Assembly (NCBI GenBank): GCA_904066235.2
Contig: CAJFCV020000005.1
Coordinates: forward strand, 4,459,501-4,523,500
Direction of reading: 5' to 3'
Length of the DNA: 64,000 bases
Source: Bursaphelenchus xylophilus
Lineage: Eukaryota; Nematoda; Chromadorea; Rhabditida; Aphelenchoididae
The position numbers and the translations under genes were made by a program. Shown in pieces: positions 1 through 12,921 of the stretch. The notes beneath the pieces were generated by a model that ran no database searches, was not told the DNA's origin, and worked only from the letters and a program-made list of their open reading frames with translations. The stretch's first letter is position 1. Each line of letters begins with the position of its first letter.

Positions 1-202
1 GAAAGCGGTTGTCAACTTTGGTCAATGGCCGTTTTCTTCGGATAAAGGGGCTTGTCTCCATCCAAACCGGTGATGATGGCATTTAATTTCATCCTGTTTT
101 GACATTTTCCTATTGTAAAAAAAGATCTAATTGGATTTGTTAATAATTATGTTTTTCGAATACAGTGTTCCAATCGTAGGAGAGATTCGGATTGTTAACG
201 TA

Positions 203-1022
203 CAGTGGGGGAACATTTTGCATCTGGGAAGTATCAAAAATGTGGCAAAATGCTTCCCTCTCCAAGTGAAAAAACTTCGTTTTGAAGGGCTTCCCTCACA
301 AAAAGAGAGCGCGCGTTTTTGACAAGGAAAGTACTTTTATGGGGGCTCCTACTTTTTAACCGGACATATCTCAAAAAATCAGAAAAAATGTGCTGATCAA
401 GGATATATAAATCTTAGCTGCCCATTTTAGGTTTTTAGGGGTGAAAACTCAATCGGAAGTTGACTTAAAGTCCTGTATGAACCCCTTTTCGCCTAATTTT
501 TCACAGGTTTACAATTTTTATTTTGACTTAAAATGATGTTTATTGAGTTTCTAAGACGTAATAAATCAGTCTTGGCACAAAAATTTATTTTTCCGACCTT
601 CAACTTCAAAAAAAGTTGATTCGGCCCAAAAGGGAAATCGAACCCGTGCGGCGCCCTCCCTCTTGATTCCCAGACTACGGCACTAACCACTCGGCCACAC
701 CGCTCTCTTCCGAAGGAAGAGACCGACTGCGCTTTTTATCGTTTCGAATGCCTGCGCCTTTTGTAGGGAAATTAAGCCAGTTTTTGGGCATTTTCACCCC
801 TAAAAACCTAAAATGGGCAGCTAAGATTTATATATCCTTGAACAGCACATTTTTTCTGATTTTTTGAGATATGTCCGGTCAAAAAGTAGGAGCCCCCATA
901 AAAGTAATTTCCTTGTGAAATCAGAGCTTTTTCACTTGGAGAGAGAAGCATTTTGCCACATTCTTTATACTTCCGGGATGTAAAATGGCACGTTTTTTGC
1001 CACTGGGTCAGGTCCCCCACTG
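203..1022. mobile_element. Tc1/mariner-like fold-back element (MITE) with TA target duplication
   Basis: The ends read CAGTGGGGGA on the left and the inverted form on the right, and TA flanks each side (201-202 and 1023-1024). The arms, about 203-445 and 788-1022, are clear inverted copies; the left arm lacks a short stretch near its end that the right arm keeps. No transposase frame is visible between them, so it should be non-autonomous. The unique centre carries a tRNA-like sequence on the minus strand. Assignment to the Tc1/mariner superfamily rests on the TA duplication and the CAG start, not on a protein. Confidence 0.8.
627..705 (-). other. tRNA-like sequence (Ser/Leu-type A and B boxes) inside the fold-back element
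   Basis: On the minus strand the sequence TGGCCGAGTGGTTAG (697-683) matches the RNA polymerase III A box and D-arm of class II tRNAs, and GGGTTCGATTTCCC (645-632) matches the B box. The spacing fits a tRNA, but I could not pair a full cloverleaf or assign an anticodon with confidence. It may be a pseudo-tRNA or a tRNA-derived SINE head carried or captured by the surrounding element. Confidence 0.6.
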
Positions 1023-1024
1023 TA

Positions 1025-2982
1025 GTATCTCGCCGTTTTCTTTGGTTCGCGTTGGCTTACACGTAGCATACACGATTTTGGCATTGATCTTTCCGACGTC
1101 GTTGGACAGACATCTTGAATATGACATCAGTGTGATCATCTGTCAAAACTTGTTTATCGGTTCAGATTAGAAATTGTAGCTTCAATTAAAACTCTTTGCA
1201 TTTTTTACATATTTATAAAAACCATCTATTGTTAATCTTGGAGCTCGTTTCATACGGTACCGAACATTGTATTCAGCACGTAGATGAGTAATAAAATTGG
1301 TGTAAAACTGGAACACACTACATTTGAGTGTTTTCTTCTGCGCTGTAACGGGATAAAAAGTCGAGGAGAAATACATTAGACAGGCGGAAAAAAGTGGTTT
1401 ATCATATGCTAAGTTCGCTGCTGAAACAGCGGAACGGTCCAAAGTTCGTCAATTGAGAGTTACTTTATCGAGTGACAAATTAGTTTGAAGTCACAGGTGT
1501 GGTTTGTGGGAAAACACTTGAATAATTTATGTAAAAGTGCGTTACAATAGATACGAGATTACGAGGAGAAGATTCGAGTCAAAAAGTGGGTCGAAAACAT
1601 TGTAAGCGACTTAAAGTCGGCTTTCCTGGAAACCATCAGCTCAAACGTCTCGGGACGTTGTCTGGAGAATCCCTGAGGAGATTTCGTGGGGTTGATAGGA
1701 CCTAAACGACTAAACACTAAGCTGATAAGAGTGTTTGGATGCTTTTCACACGCATCGCACAGATTATAGTAATACGAAAATAAAAAGAATTTCAGAGCCG
1801 GCGCAGACTCGAAATCTTTTTATGGTCTGTTCACTGTAAATGGAGCCAGTCTACTTCCTTCTTAAGTCCAAACAACACAACAAAACGGCTGTCTCTTTGT
1901 GATTTCTGACCCTGGCTGACGCAGTTGACCTCCTCGAGTACTTCCTTGTGCCAATTGTACGTATTATTATTATGATTTCATGTCCTTTGTTCTATGGACT
2001 ATTATCCTTTACAAATCGGGGAATATCGCAATCTCAAAAAATATCTGTTCAACTCATTTCTGCTACAGTAACACAATTTCTTGGTCTAATGTCGTGCCGG
2101 TGAATTAAATAACTGCAGATATTAAAACAACTGTGAAACAATAGGTCCTGAACGCTGTAATAGAATTACCATTTTTAATTAATTACCGAGCTTCTGAAAA
2201 CATGATCACACGTATGCTGAGTAATCTGTACAACCTTGAGCACACTTTGTAATAGCGTGGGTTTGAATGGAAATTGCTGGAGCAAGACGACGGGAAGAGG
2301 GAACAGACTGACATGATTCGAAATCGTGGTCTAAGAAAGACTTGGGTTTGAAAATGGTACAAATCTTGGACATTTCTCTCCTAAGGATATATAAATACTC
2401 CTCCAGACTTTGTATGCAGAACGTATCCAGACCGAATATATATAGATTTCTGACAATTATAAAAGCTAATTCTTTGCTACTGCTATCGAAATATTCGATC
2501 TTTTAAAACTTAGTCTTCTATGAAACCTGGTGAATGCAGTTGCCGAGTTTACTCGTCGGAATTTGCCCAATTAGCCTTTATTATAAGCTGTCAGCAGCTT
2601 GACCTGTATAGTACTGACCTCTCATTCAAAGTAAATTAGCTCAAATATACGATACTGCAAAGCCCCGCAAATTCCCCTGAGGCATTTGCGACCAGTTGTA
2701 GTTGACTGCTGGAGAAAACTACCGTACCTTGCAAACAGATTTCTGTCATTTCTGGTGTTTACATATTATGTAAACACCATGGTAACTATTTATTTTGAAG
2801 GATTTTTTGGTATTTATCATCAAATAAAATTTGGAATCGAAGGATTGAAATTAATTTTTTTAACTGTCTTTATCCATCTGCAAATCTCAAAATTCTAAAA
2901 CCGATTTTTATAATCGCAAAACTGTTTATTTTGCCATAATACTTTACAGCTTCATCTGAAGCGGTTTCTCCGTAAAACGCTG
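1025..2982. other. AT-rich intergenic stretch, no gene recognised
   Basis: Reading frames here are short and lack recognisable motifs or plausible splice partners. Two copies of the dispersed motif CCTGAGG lie at 1672-1678 and 2676-2682. Confidence 0.6.
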
Positions 2983-3171
2983 ACAAGGGAAGTCACCTTT
3001 TTCGCAGACGGACTTCTGAACGGGACCTAGTAGGTTTCAAACCTGAAGCGTCTACGATCATACAACTGATTTCCAAAAGTGTTTACGGGGCTTCTCGGCC
3101 GAGAAAATCGACCGCAAAGTTTAGCCGAAATGAGCAAATAGCCCCCTCAAAAGAAACAGCTTATTTCATCT

Positions 3172-3243
3172 GCAGTGGTGGCCGAGTGGTCAGCGCGCTC
3201 GCTTTTTGCGCCAGAAGAGGCGGGCTCGATCCTTTGCGCAGTT
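3172..3243 (+). other. tRNA-like sequence, left arm
   Basis: It begins GCAGTGGTGGCCGAGTGG, which resembles the start of Ser/Leu-type tRNAs (acceptor stem plus A box). It continues to a B-box-like GGGCTCGATCC. The T stem does not pair well and no clean anticodon arm is visible, so it is probably a degenerate tRNA or SINE head. Confidence 0.5.
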
Positions 3244-3494
3244 TATTTTCTTTTTTGGTTCGTAAATATTGATTTAGTATGTTAACATAAAATGTATACA
3301 CTTTTGTAATTTTTTACAGTAATTTAAACATAAATTCAAAGCTGAATATTCATGAATATTGTAAAGTCAAAACAGAGTTGGGTTGATAAAGATATACTTT
3401 CTAAATTTGTGTTTTATTAAAAATTGCTAATAATTAGGATATGTGATGTTAACGGCATCTCTCTATTTGATTCAATTGTCAAAAGAAATGCATC

Positions 3495-3567
3495 CGCAGA
3501 CGACCGAAGTCGAACTCACGTCTTCTGGCGCAAAAAGCGAGCGCGCTGACCACTCGGCCACCACTGC
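3495..3567 (-). other. tRNA-like sequence, right arm
   Basis: This is the inverted partner of the copy at 3172-3243, identical through the A-box half. Its 3' half differs (GAGTTCGACTT in place of the left copy's B box) and ends TCGTCTGCG. That tail partly complements the 5' GCAGTGG but leaves mismatches in the acceptor stem. It is best read as a tRNA-derived module rather than a functional tRNA. Confidence 0.5.
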
Positions 3568-3756
3568 AGATGAAATAAGCTTTTTCTTTTGAGAAGGCTA
3601 TTCGCTCATTTCGGCTAAACTTTGTGGTCGATTTTCTCGGCCGAGAAGCCCCGTAAACACTTTTGGAAATCAGTTTTATGATCGCAGACGCTTCACGTTT
3701 GAAACCTACTAGGTGCCATTCCAAAGTCCGTCTGCGAAAAAAGTGACTTCCCTTGT

Positions 3757-6700
3757 GAGAGATATTGCTGACATTTCCGCAACTCTGCAACCGCATTACA
3801 ACCGGAGTATTAGTTGAGGATATTCGGAGATTTCAGGACCAGAATAGGAATTCCTTTCCATTATTTTTTTGTTGGAGATTAATTAATTACTTTTTGTCAC
3901 ATGACTACTTTTCTGTTTTCTTGGTCGGTGAAAATGTCGCTTTTCTTGTACTCGAGATTAGGAGCATCTAAACAGTTTATTTAAGGTAAATTAAAAGGCC
4001 ATTCCAAGGCTAATATACATATATGAATCGTTTTGACAATAAAGACATACATAGCGAGATAGTAAAATCTTTAGTTTTATGTGTTCACAGAAAACCTTGA
4101 ATGTTAAAAATTTCATGTATTATAAAAATTCAGCAAAGTATTCATATGTATTAATCTTATTTTAATTCTGTTTTCCGAGACATTTGTTAAAAATAAGCTA
4201 TGACCCTGATAAGACGTGAGACGAAGCCTTAACAAGTTGCCATGTGAAAACAAGCCTCACAAAGTGGGGATTATGGAAATAATCGTAGAATCGAAAATGA
4301 TGTAACAAAATATGCTTTCAAAATAGCCCCACAGAAACATGTTGACAAAACTTTAATACTGTAGTATCTAGTCTTTCCAGACGTTCCAATTCCTTCGGTG
4401 CGGTGCAATAACACTCGCCGTGGGTACTGTAATTAATGGAAAAACTCGGCATTTTTGAAAATCTTGTAATTATTGCTGGAAACAATTTCCGCCTGTTTCT
4501 TTAGCGTTCTTTTAATCTCGCATTGCTTTTGTGAAGTATTTAATTGGACACGCGAACAAATAAAAATATCCGGATATGTGGAGGAATTCTTATTGCCAAT
4601 GGCATCCTGTGACGTCGCAGATTGTGACAATTAATCGTTTCGAAGTAATCGGGCTTTCGAATTTTAGCCTCTTATTCTACGGGTTTGCGGATTTAATAGG
4701 GGCACTGTAGCGGGCGTAGGAGTGAGCTGTGACATCTATCATAGATGTCAGAGAAGCGATTAAACCGCATCATGTAGAATCTTCGTGAATGTGATGGTAA
4801 AGCAGGAAGTATAGATGCGAAATCTTGCTCATTGTTCATTTCAGACTTAATCTGCTTTCTCGAAATACTATGTGAAATTCCAGCGTGTACAGTTGGCAGA
4901 TTAGAGCATGGCATTTACTGCCACCGAGTATTGTATGTGTATATGGGGACGCGGATCATCTGCAAGGGATAGAACATAACTGAAAGCGGATTGGAAATGC
5001 GTTGAAGGCCGCGAGGAATTAAACGACTTCGAATTAAAATGTCATAGGTCATCGACGTCAGGGAAGGTGGCATTCCCCTGCAGAATGGGATTATTCCCTG
5101 CTCGAAGAACAAACGTTCTTCGACTAAGCCTGCATTTTACAGTTTTGATTACTTTATGAGTTTTTCGAGGAATATATTTGAATCGCCAGCTTAATTCTGG
5201 AGAAAGTTCAGAAAATTGCGTCCCCAGGAACCGTAATCAGAGTTCCCACTAAGTAATTTAGGCAGTAACAATGTTCTTAACCATTTTTTGCTTTATAAAA
5301 AATGGTCGAAAGAATAGAAAACTTGATTAGTTTACACTGTTGGGGGTGGTTGTAGGGAAACAACTCCAGGAATATTATTGTGGCAAAGCATTTGAACACT
5401 TTTTCATCCGGAAAATCCGGGAAGTCTAAATATTAAAGCCCCAATAAAACTCTGTTTTTATTACATTTTACTATGTTCTATGTTGTTAGCACAAAGACAA
5501 GAGCTTGCTTTTATCATACTTTGCTCTTCTTTAAGATACGAATCGGGGTACAAAAGTTTTAAGACATTTCATCACAAGCTGTTTTGTAGAACCCCGTGCC
5601 TTGCAGAATGTCAATATACGATTTCCTGTTGTTTAAAAGTGATTTGCTCCATGAAAATAGCGTTTGTAAGGAGATGCCCTCGTATCGATGACAGGCTACA
5701 AGTCCCGGGGAAAGTTTGTTTTCTCCTTTCCGTTGTGAGTGCCTGTTGAAACCGGTTGCTGTAACAATACAATCCTCCTTTATTTTACAATTACTTATTT
5801 AAATTCGAGGGTTTTTTCGACTGGTTTTAGTTTTTGCCCCATCTTCAGCTGGAAATATCTCTTTTTGATGGTATCAAGTGTATTTGTAAGCAAATTTTGT
5901 AAATTTTTTTTGCGTGTCAAGACCTTAGGTCATTTCGGTAAACACTTCCGTTGCTGCTATTATTACCGTGACTTGGTTTCGTGTCCATTTGACCTATTCT
6001 TTCGTACAAAAACCCCTGAGGCGTTTTTTGGTTTGCATGAAATTGCGTTAAAGTTTTGCAACTTTTGTTTTTTTGAGAAAAAGCGATTTTTTAATCTTGT
6101 TTTTCCCCCCAAAACAATCAAATTAAGATCCAGAAAATTGGAATTCCTCAAATGGGGCTTCCCCTACGTTAATTGACCATACATTGGGTAATGGTAGGGG
6201 ATTAGCGGCCAACTGTTGATGTAAATTTACACTCTCGAGGATTATGTTGGCAATTAAACGCGTTCAATGTAATTGCGATCCCATCCACATCCGGCGAGCG
6301 TAGATGGAGAATGTAATCGTCGTACGTAACATTTGATACGCAATTTACACCGCATCATGTTGAACTCGGCGCACTTTTCTTCCAAAATAGATGCTAAGGC
6401 ACGCACCTAGTTCCAACCGGTTAAATATGCGACCAAGAATGTGTAAGAGCACAATCAGGGATGATAAATCGGGTAGAATTTGGGTTGCTTTAAATCTCTA
6501 TGTTCTTCATTCTACTCATTTCATCTGCTCTGCGTCCTTTGCAAATCTTTTAAAATCTGTATCTGTCTCCGCAAATGATAATCCAAATTTTTGCGCCGGT
6601 TTTCGCCGAAATGCAATATTTGCGTCTCGCTTTCAACATTCCACAAGTCACAACGCGTCTTTGGCACATCACTTCCGAGTTTGGCCAAGAAATCTTTGCC

Positions 6701-9700
6701 GATCCCCGTAAACCGCATCGAATTCGCGCTGAGAACCGCGAGTTTGTAGCCGGCTACAACCCCAAACTGGGATCCATTTACCTTGCTCCTACAACCAAAC
6801 AAAATGGCTACAAATTGGGCGGGAGTTTCGGAGCGCTCTTCCGGATATGTTGAAAAAGCCGGCTACATTCTCTGCGCAAGGCTACGAAAAGCGCGGCCGC
6901 AAAAGCTGCTGCTGTTTTTCGTGGTAGATCGCGGCACCGGATCCGTTAAAAACAATAACACGAAAGGTGTAAAAATAAAAAGCGAAATGTAATAAACAAG
7001 TGTTTTTTGATTTAATTAATCTTTACACTTGTGTTCGGGTTAAAGATTGGGCCCCGAATTCCTGATAATGGACACGTAGATTGGGAACGGAAACAATAAA
7101 TCGCGGTTATTTCAAGTTTAACCTGGTTTGCTCGTCACAGGGAAAGTGCTCAAAGTTCAGAAATCAGATTTTGCTGAAGCTTTTCGCAAGTTGAGATTAG
7201 GACTTTTATAAGGAAAATAAGAAAATTTTATCGTTCTCAGAAGGAGCCGAGGTGATCGAAAACGATTTTTTCGCTGAATTTTTCACTTTTACTCCATGAT
7301 CTCTCACGTTGAATATTTATGTAATATAGCAGTTGCGCCTGTAAATGTCGATCTAAAATCGTCACGAATCGATAGATACCCAGCGCCAAGTTCCAAGAGA
7401 CTCTGTGCTAACGACGACGCGCTTCTCTTGTTCAGCCTTTCCCTCTGCTTCCAGTAAAATCAAGTGAAGAGAGGAAGAACTTGGTACAAAAAAGAAAATT
7501 TACATTAATGATAGGGAAGATTTACATTTATCATCTTCCTTCTTTTTCCAATCCATATGGTTCAATCCATTTTTGAATGCGGGGATTTCTCTTCCTCTGA
7601 CAATCAGGCCCTTCTAATCAGCAGGAAATACTTCCCCGGATGTTGTTGATCTTTTCAGCCCCCAAATGTCAAGCTTGTTTTCCCGGTATCTTTTATCTCG
7701 CATTGACGTCCACAAGAAGCTATTTTTTGATGGTCAAGTTATAACATTCGACTTGAGACAAGGGGTGGTCAAATTGCCTCAGGCATCAGAAGAGTGCTGG
7801 CTTAGGAAACAAAGGATTTATTACTGTAGGGAAAAGATATGGGCCCTCGCTTCTATTGGGCGCGAGAAGAGGGGGGAATAGCAGATTAATAAATAGCTGT
7901 ATAAGATTAGCTTAAATTGTAAGATTTTTGTTCGGTTTTGTAATCTCGATTTCCTCCGGTTATAATCCCTGAACTGATTATCCACACATCACTGGCCGAA
8001 GATTCCGGAGGTGAGACCGAATTCGAAGATTTTATGAGGGATCTCCATGATTTTCAGGACATATTTTTTATGTAAGCAGCTATAGAAACATGGCCGTTTT
8101 TGTTCCCACAGAAACAGTTATTAAGTTAATCGTTCCCCTCCTTTTTTGGACTGATAGTCAGCAACGCTTTGACAGCTTCAGTCGACAGAACCTGGACATT
8201 AATTCCCATCAAGCCTTGTAGCTCTAGCCGAGTGATTTCAGCAATATGGAATCATTCGGTCAATAACTTTCTTGAAAAAATTGACTGTTCTAAGGTAATG
8301 CTAAAATTCCGTTGACTGCCTTCGTCAAGGCCCCGCTGACTGTCGGTCAAACAAGGTAAATAACCGATCATCTAGTTGTTTCTATAGGGGGAAACGGACT
8401 GTTGAAAAACCCCCTTAAAAATTCTTATGGACACAAGCTAGAGGTAAACCGGGCCTAAATGCTAGATCACAAAAGTGCAAGCAAAACAAGTCCATACATC
8501 GCATGCGACCCATTTTCGTCAACCTCCACGGAACCAACTAAACTTGTAATCTCCACGTTTACAACGGGCACTCACTGAACATTAGTGACGCGGTTAGGTC
8601 AAGTGGATAACAAAAATAATCATCACAAAGGGCTTAGCGGCATCGTTGGCGTAAAATTATGAAATCAAACTTCTGATGTCCTCGATTTTAGTGGATTGTA
8701 AATAATGCGGACTGTGATTCGAATCCAAAAACTTTTTGTCAAAAACACCTGCGCCATTGTTAAAATGTCAAATTTCCGAAAACAAATTTGATTATTAGTG
8801 CGAGTACATTGGTTTGGTACATTTACAAAAATCACCGTCATTACTGTTTACAAAAACAATTTGCAGCTTGACGCCCAAAAATTGCTGAGGAAGAAAAGTT
8901 TTCCGCCCAAAAAACGCTTTCCATTGGACACCTTCCGGGTCATCCATCTTTTTTAACAATTCAACAAGTCATGTTTTGCAATAACCTGTAATCAAAAAGT
9001 AGTAAATGTATTATAGTAGTCTTATCCTCTTATTTCCCCGAATTTCAAAGGGCTTTGATCGTTGAATTTGGTGGGGACAATTGACGATGACATCAACCGT
9101 ATAATTTGTCATAAATCAAGTACAGATATAACACCTTCAGAGAACTTGTAATTTCCCTCTCCTGCCCTAAGGCAGCCCGCGGCACACACTCGCTAATCCG
9201 TCATACAAAAAACAACGGGAAACAAACATTTTTTGTTTATAAATAGAGGGATTTAAATCGAATTATATCCGCTGTAATACGCAGAGTCCACGAGAGGGAT
9301 GGATAACATAAAGTTAAGGATTTCCTTCTGTTTTTTGTACTACTCTTTAGTGGGCCAAATCGAGAAAATTTCATAGTAGAATTTCCACAATAACTTTTCG
9401 AATTCGTATGACAAATTGTAATACGACAATATTTAGAACACTGTAAGCTCGGGCGAGAATTCGAATAACAAGCGGTCATACAACTGGATCCAAAAATATT
9501 GTAAATTCCGTTCATCCGGCTCTTGTAAGATTAGACGTCCTCTCCGTCGGAATCTGCGGAATTCGCTGATTAATCAGCAGGTTGTAAACAGACACAACAC
9601 CACCGCTTACGTCCTCTACAAAACATTTCAACACATTTTGTGGAAGTGGTGTTACTTTGTAAAGACAATGCACTCGCAAGTTGTATTTTACTATGCACGG

Positions 9701-12700
9701 CAACCCGAAATAAATGGAAGAAAATGCCTCCCGCCCATTTTGACGTTTCGTCCGAAAGGAATGTCGCAAAAGACATAAAATAATTCCGTGAAAAAAATTT
9801 TTCCATCAAAAAACCTCACGCAAAAGTCTTTTGTGACATTTTGTTTGATTCCAGTCGATACAAATTGGGCAAATCATCTTTTTTTTGCCGTATTATGGAA
9901 AAATGTAACCAGAAGACCTTTCCATAATAAGCGTGTCATTTCCCTCGTTTTGCTGACTTTCTCCAGGGCATTTTTGTACTCATGTAAAGATAGGATTTGT
10001 TGAGATTATGCTGACATGTGGAAATAATCCGAATCCGAATGTTTAGGCCCTGCGGAGTAAACACAAATAACGCGTGGAAGGGGAAAGTACGAATGAAATG
10101 GCAACAAACCCTGCTGCAAACCCCCCGCTTATTTAAAAATTGATCCACTAAGGGCTTTGTGATTTTCTTTAAGGGTAAAGGGGGATGTTCTGGAGCCTTC
10201 ATGTATATACATACTTGCAGGAAACCACTTTTCGGGCATATTCGCGACTTGCGGCAACAGCAAAATTTAGCAACGGATCTGGAAATTATGTTATGTTGTA
10301 GATGAACTTATAGGAAGATATGGCACGATAAAAAGAACCCACATTCTTTATGAGGTCATAATTGTGCCTTGAGGGGAAATTGCTGATCAGATATCACAAA
10401 AAGCCCACTATCTTGCAGCCTCAGCCACTGTGCAAATACAAGTTTTAAAGATCTGATTATACAGTGTTTATTTACTTGCAATTATCTTGAAATCATTTGT
10501 TGCAAAACTGTCAATTGTTTTCCCGCTGTCCAATGATTTCCTAAATGCCAGGCTTGTTGACTTTTTTGACCCTATTGTACGGGTAAATGCTATAATTTCA
10601 CGCTATTTTTTGCAATTGTGCTCCAACCAAAGCCGAGAGTAATAATAGGTGTTTTGGATCCGAAATGTCACTCATTACAACTTCTACTCGGTTTGTTTAC
10701 AATCCGAATCGAGGGGGGAAGTCTTGATTTACAAAACCCCCTTTTTTTAGTTCTCTGAACGCGTGACTAACCGCAGCTAGCTCGCGCTCGTCACGTTGTC
10801 AGCGAGCTCCTCGTGGAACGCTTCCGAGAACGCGGGGTGAGTAAAGCGAAAACAACCTCCAAACCGTCAAAGTAAAATAGTCCCGAGTTGGCCTTCCGAC
10901 CTTAAACATTCATTCCATGATTTTGGTGACGCAAGTCGATTCAACTGGTTAACTCAAATTCAAGTCGACTTCGCAAGAACTTCTAGCTGTAAAATTGCTG
11001 TAAATATTCGAATAACGAAAGAAGTTGTTCTAAAATTAACTTTTTTTGTACACGTATGTTAGTCATTGCAGGCGAACTCTTAGGAAAAACCATTTGGAAA
11101 TCTACCGTAGATCCTTTTTCTTATAAAGAAACCTCCCCCTCCAGATGTAAATGTTGGTTTTTTACGTTTTTTTTTATTTCAGGCTATGATTATCGCCAAA
11201 CAAGAATTACTGTAAAAAAGAAACAAAACAAGGGCAATGAGACGTTGTAATTGCCCAAATTGCGGAGTAAACCGGGGTTCATTGTCTCCATCATTTAACA
11301 CAGTAATTCTTATCGAAAATCAAGTCTAAGTTAGTCATCCCGCCTTTTTCTCTGGGGATCCCCAACCCACACTTTAAACCGATCATTTTTGTGATTCTTC
11401 AGGGTTTAACTGACGTTGTGTAATTAGTTAATTTCCAATTAATAGCCACCGATAACTATACGGGAAGAAGGCAATCTTTGGAATCTATTATCTGCTCTTT
11501 GTTGGTGTACATATTAGAGTGCATGCATGATTCTGGAGATGCCTGAGGGGCAGTGCAAAGACGCGTTTATAATCCAATTTCCCGGCCTCTAATCTCTGCA
11601 GATTCCTGATTAATTTAAGACATGCATACCGTAAAGGGGGAGGGGGGCTTCCGCTACACAATGAAACCTGTGTGTGTTTATATGCGGCATGCAAATGTCA
11701 TTATCCCCAAAGGGTAATTTAATAATTTCAATGCGAAATCTCCCACTTTAAGTGCACTAAATTAAACCCTTTACACGTGTAGGCGACGCACCGTGCAAAG
11801 GTACTAAGCCGAAGGCGAAAGGCTCCGTTCAGGCGACAAATTCTTTTCAAGCCCTGAGGAGTTCGGTAAAATGCCCTGAGGCTCTGTTATTTGGCAATTT
11901 GTTTGTTGAAAAGATCACTACAACAAGATAATGGGCTTGAGTAGAATGTAAACCGATTACTTATACAAAAAACGACTGTTATCTAAGCACCCTTGCTCAA
12001 GAGCCCTCGAGCACAATGCAAATGACCCTAATTACGGCCACTTATGGGCAATTAATTGCATTTTCCGGGTTAATTGTACCTCAACTTTTAAGGTATAGTT
12101 TACATTGTTTATCGGGTAAAATTAGTCCATCACCAAAGCCACCGTTCGGTGGAACGTTGGTGACAGGGAGCACCAGCAAGTTGTTGATATTGCCCTCTAA
12201 TTATGGGCACGGCAGAAGGTCATAATAAAAATGCAAGAAGTTGACATTAAACATCAAAGAATTACACTTTACACAACAAATCCAACTTCACATTTGGTGG
12301 TCAGCAAGCCGAGTACTTGAAGTGTAAGTAATATGAAATTCTAAGCCAAAACACTATGTTCTGAATCCTGATGATCTACAGACACAATGGACATTAAGTA
12401 CGCCATCAACTTCGTCCAGACACGAACCAAGAGTTGCCGTGAGAGCGCTGACAGACGGACCGAAAGCGTAGGAAGTTGTGCGAACCCGTTGTAAAGCGTT
12501 TAATCGGCTACAAGTGAGCTCAAACAAACAACAAACAAAGTGCAATTTCTTTTCTCCTTTCCCGGTTTCCAATTTACATTTTTCGCGGATGACGCAGCGC
12601 CCCGATCTCTTACACTTACACTTACACTTGCTGTTGTAGTTGGTGTAGCAATACGGGCCCGGGCTCCGCCCCCCGTTTTGTGAAAATATGTGTGTTTCGG

Positions 12701-12811
12701 AGTAAACCTTGCACCGCCGCTATTTTGATTATTCTCTCCTCCTTCCCGCGCTGGGCCCCGCCCACTTTTACATTGCTTTCGAAGTTAATCCGGTTTTCGA
12801 AGATATCCCCC
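3757..12811. other. Nine-kilobase gene-free intergenic region
   Basis: I found no reading frame with recognisable protein motifs, signal peptide plus cysteines, or convincing splice structure on either strand. Five CCTGAGG/CCTCAGG motifs lie at 6015, 7777, 11542, 11853 and 11875. A short TTACAC tandem run lies near 12,610. The right end is the promoter side of the cystine-rich protein gene. The region could be regulatory DNA, but nothing in it shows this directly. Confidence 0.55.
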
Positions 12812-12818
12812 TATAAAA
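12812..12818 (+). promoter_or_regulatory. TATA box of the cystine-rich protein gene
   Basis: TATAAAA lies 110 bp upstream of the chosen start codon, in the context CCCCTATAAAAGGGCC. It is the clearest core-promoter match near this gene and implies a 5' untranslated leader of about 80 bases. Confidence 0.6.
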
Positions 12819-12921
12819 GGGCCGCGAATTACCCGCACAGAAATAAGTGTATTCTTCGCGGAGAGACTTCTTGTTGCCAATCGACTGGTCGATTGTTGTT
12901 TTTTTATTTATTTTTTACAAA

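Larger units (their letters stand above)
2983..3756. mobile_element. Fold-back element with inverted tRNA-like copies
   Basis: Arms of about 280 bp (roughly 2983-3250 and 3480-3756) are inverted copies that both begin ACAAGGGAAGTCAC at the outer edge. They are separated by about 230 bp of AT-rich spacer. The arms differ at scattered positions, so the element is not brand new. Each arm contains the same tRNA-like sequence near its inner end, giving two oppositely oriented copies. I see no transposase and no clear target-site duplication, so the class is unknown. Confidence 0.72.

Noticed and set aside
5739..6176. A 145-codon open frame
   Set aside because: Phe-rich low-complexity translation from AT-rich DNA, with no motif or splice partner.
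6395..6404. TAAGGCACGC, the first ten bases of miR-124
   Set aside because: The match stops there and I see no hairpin partner upstream, so chance is more likely.
8715..8725. GATTCGAATCC, a B-box-like sequence
   Set aside because: There is no A box or cloverleaf upstream.
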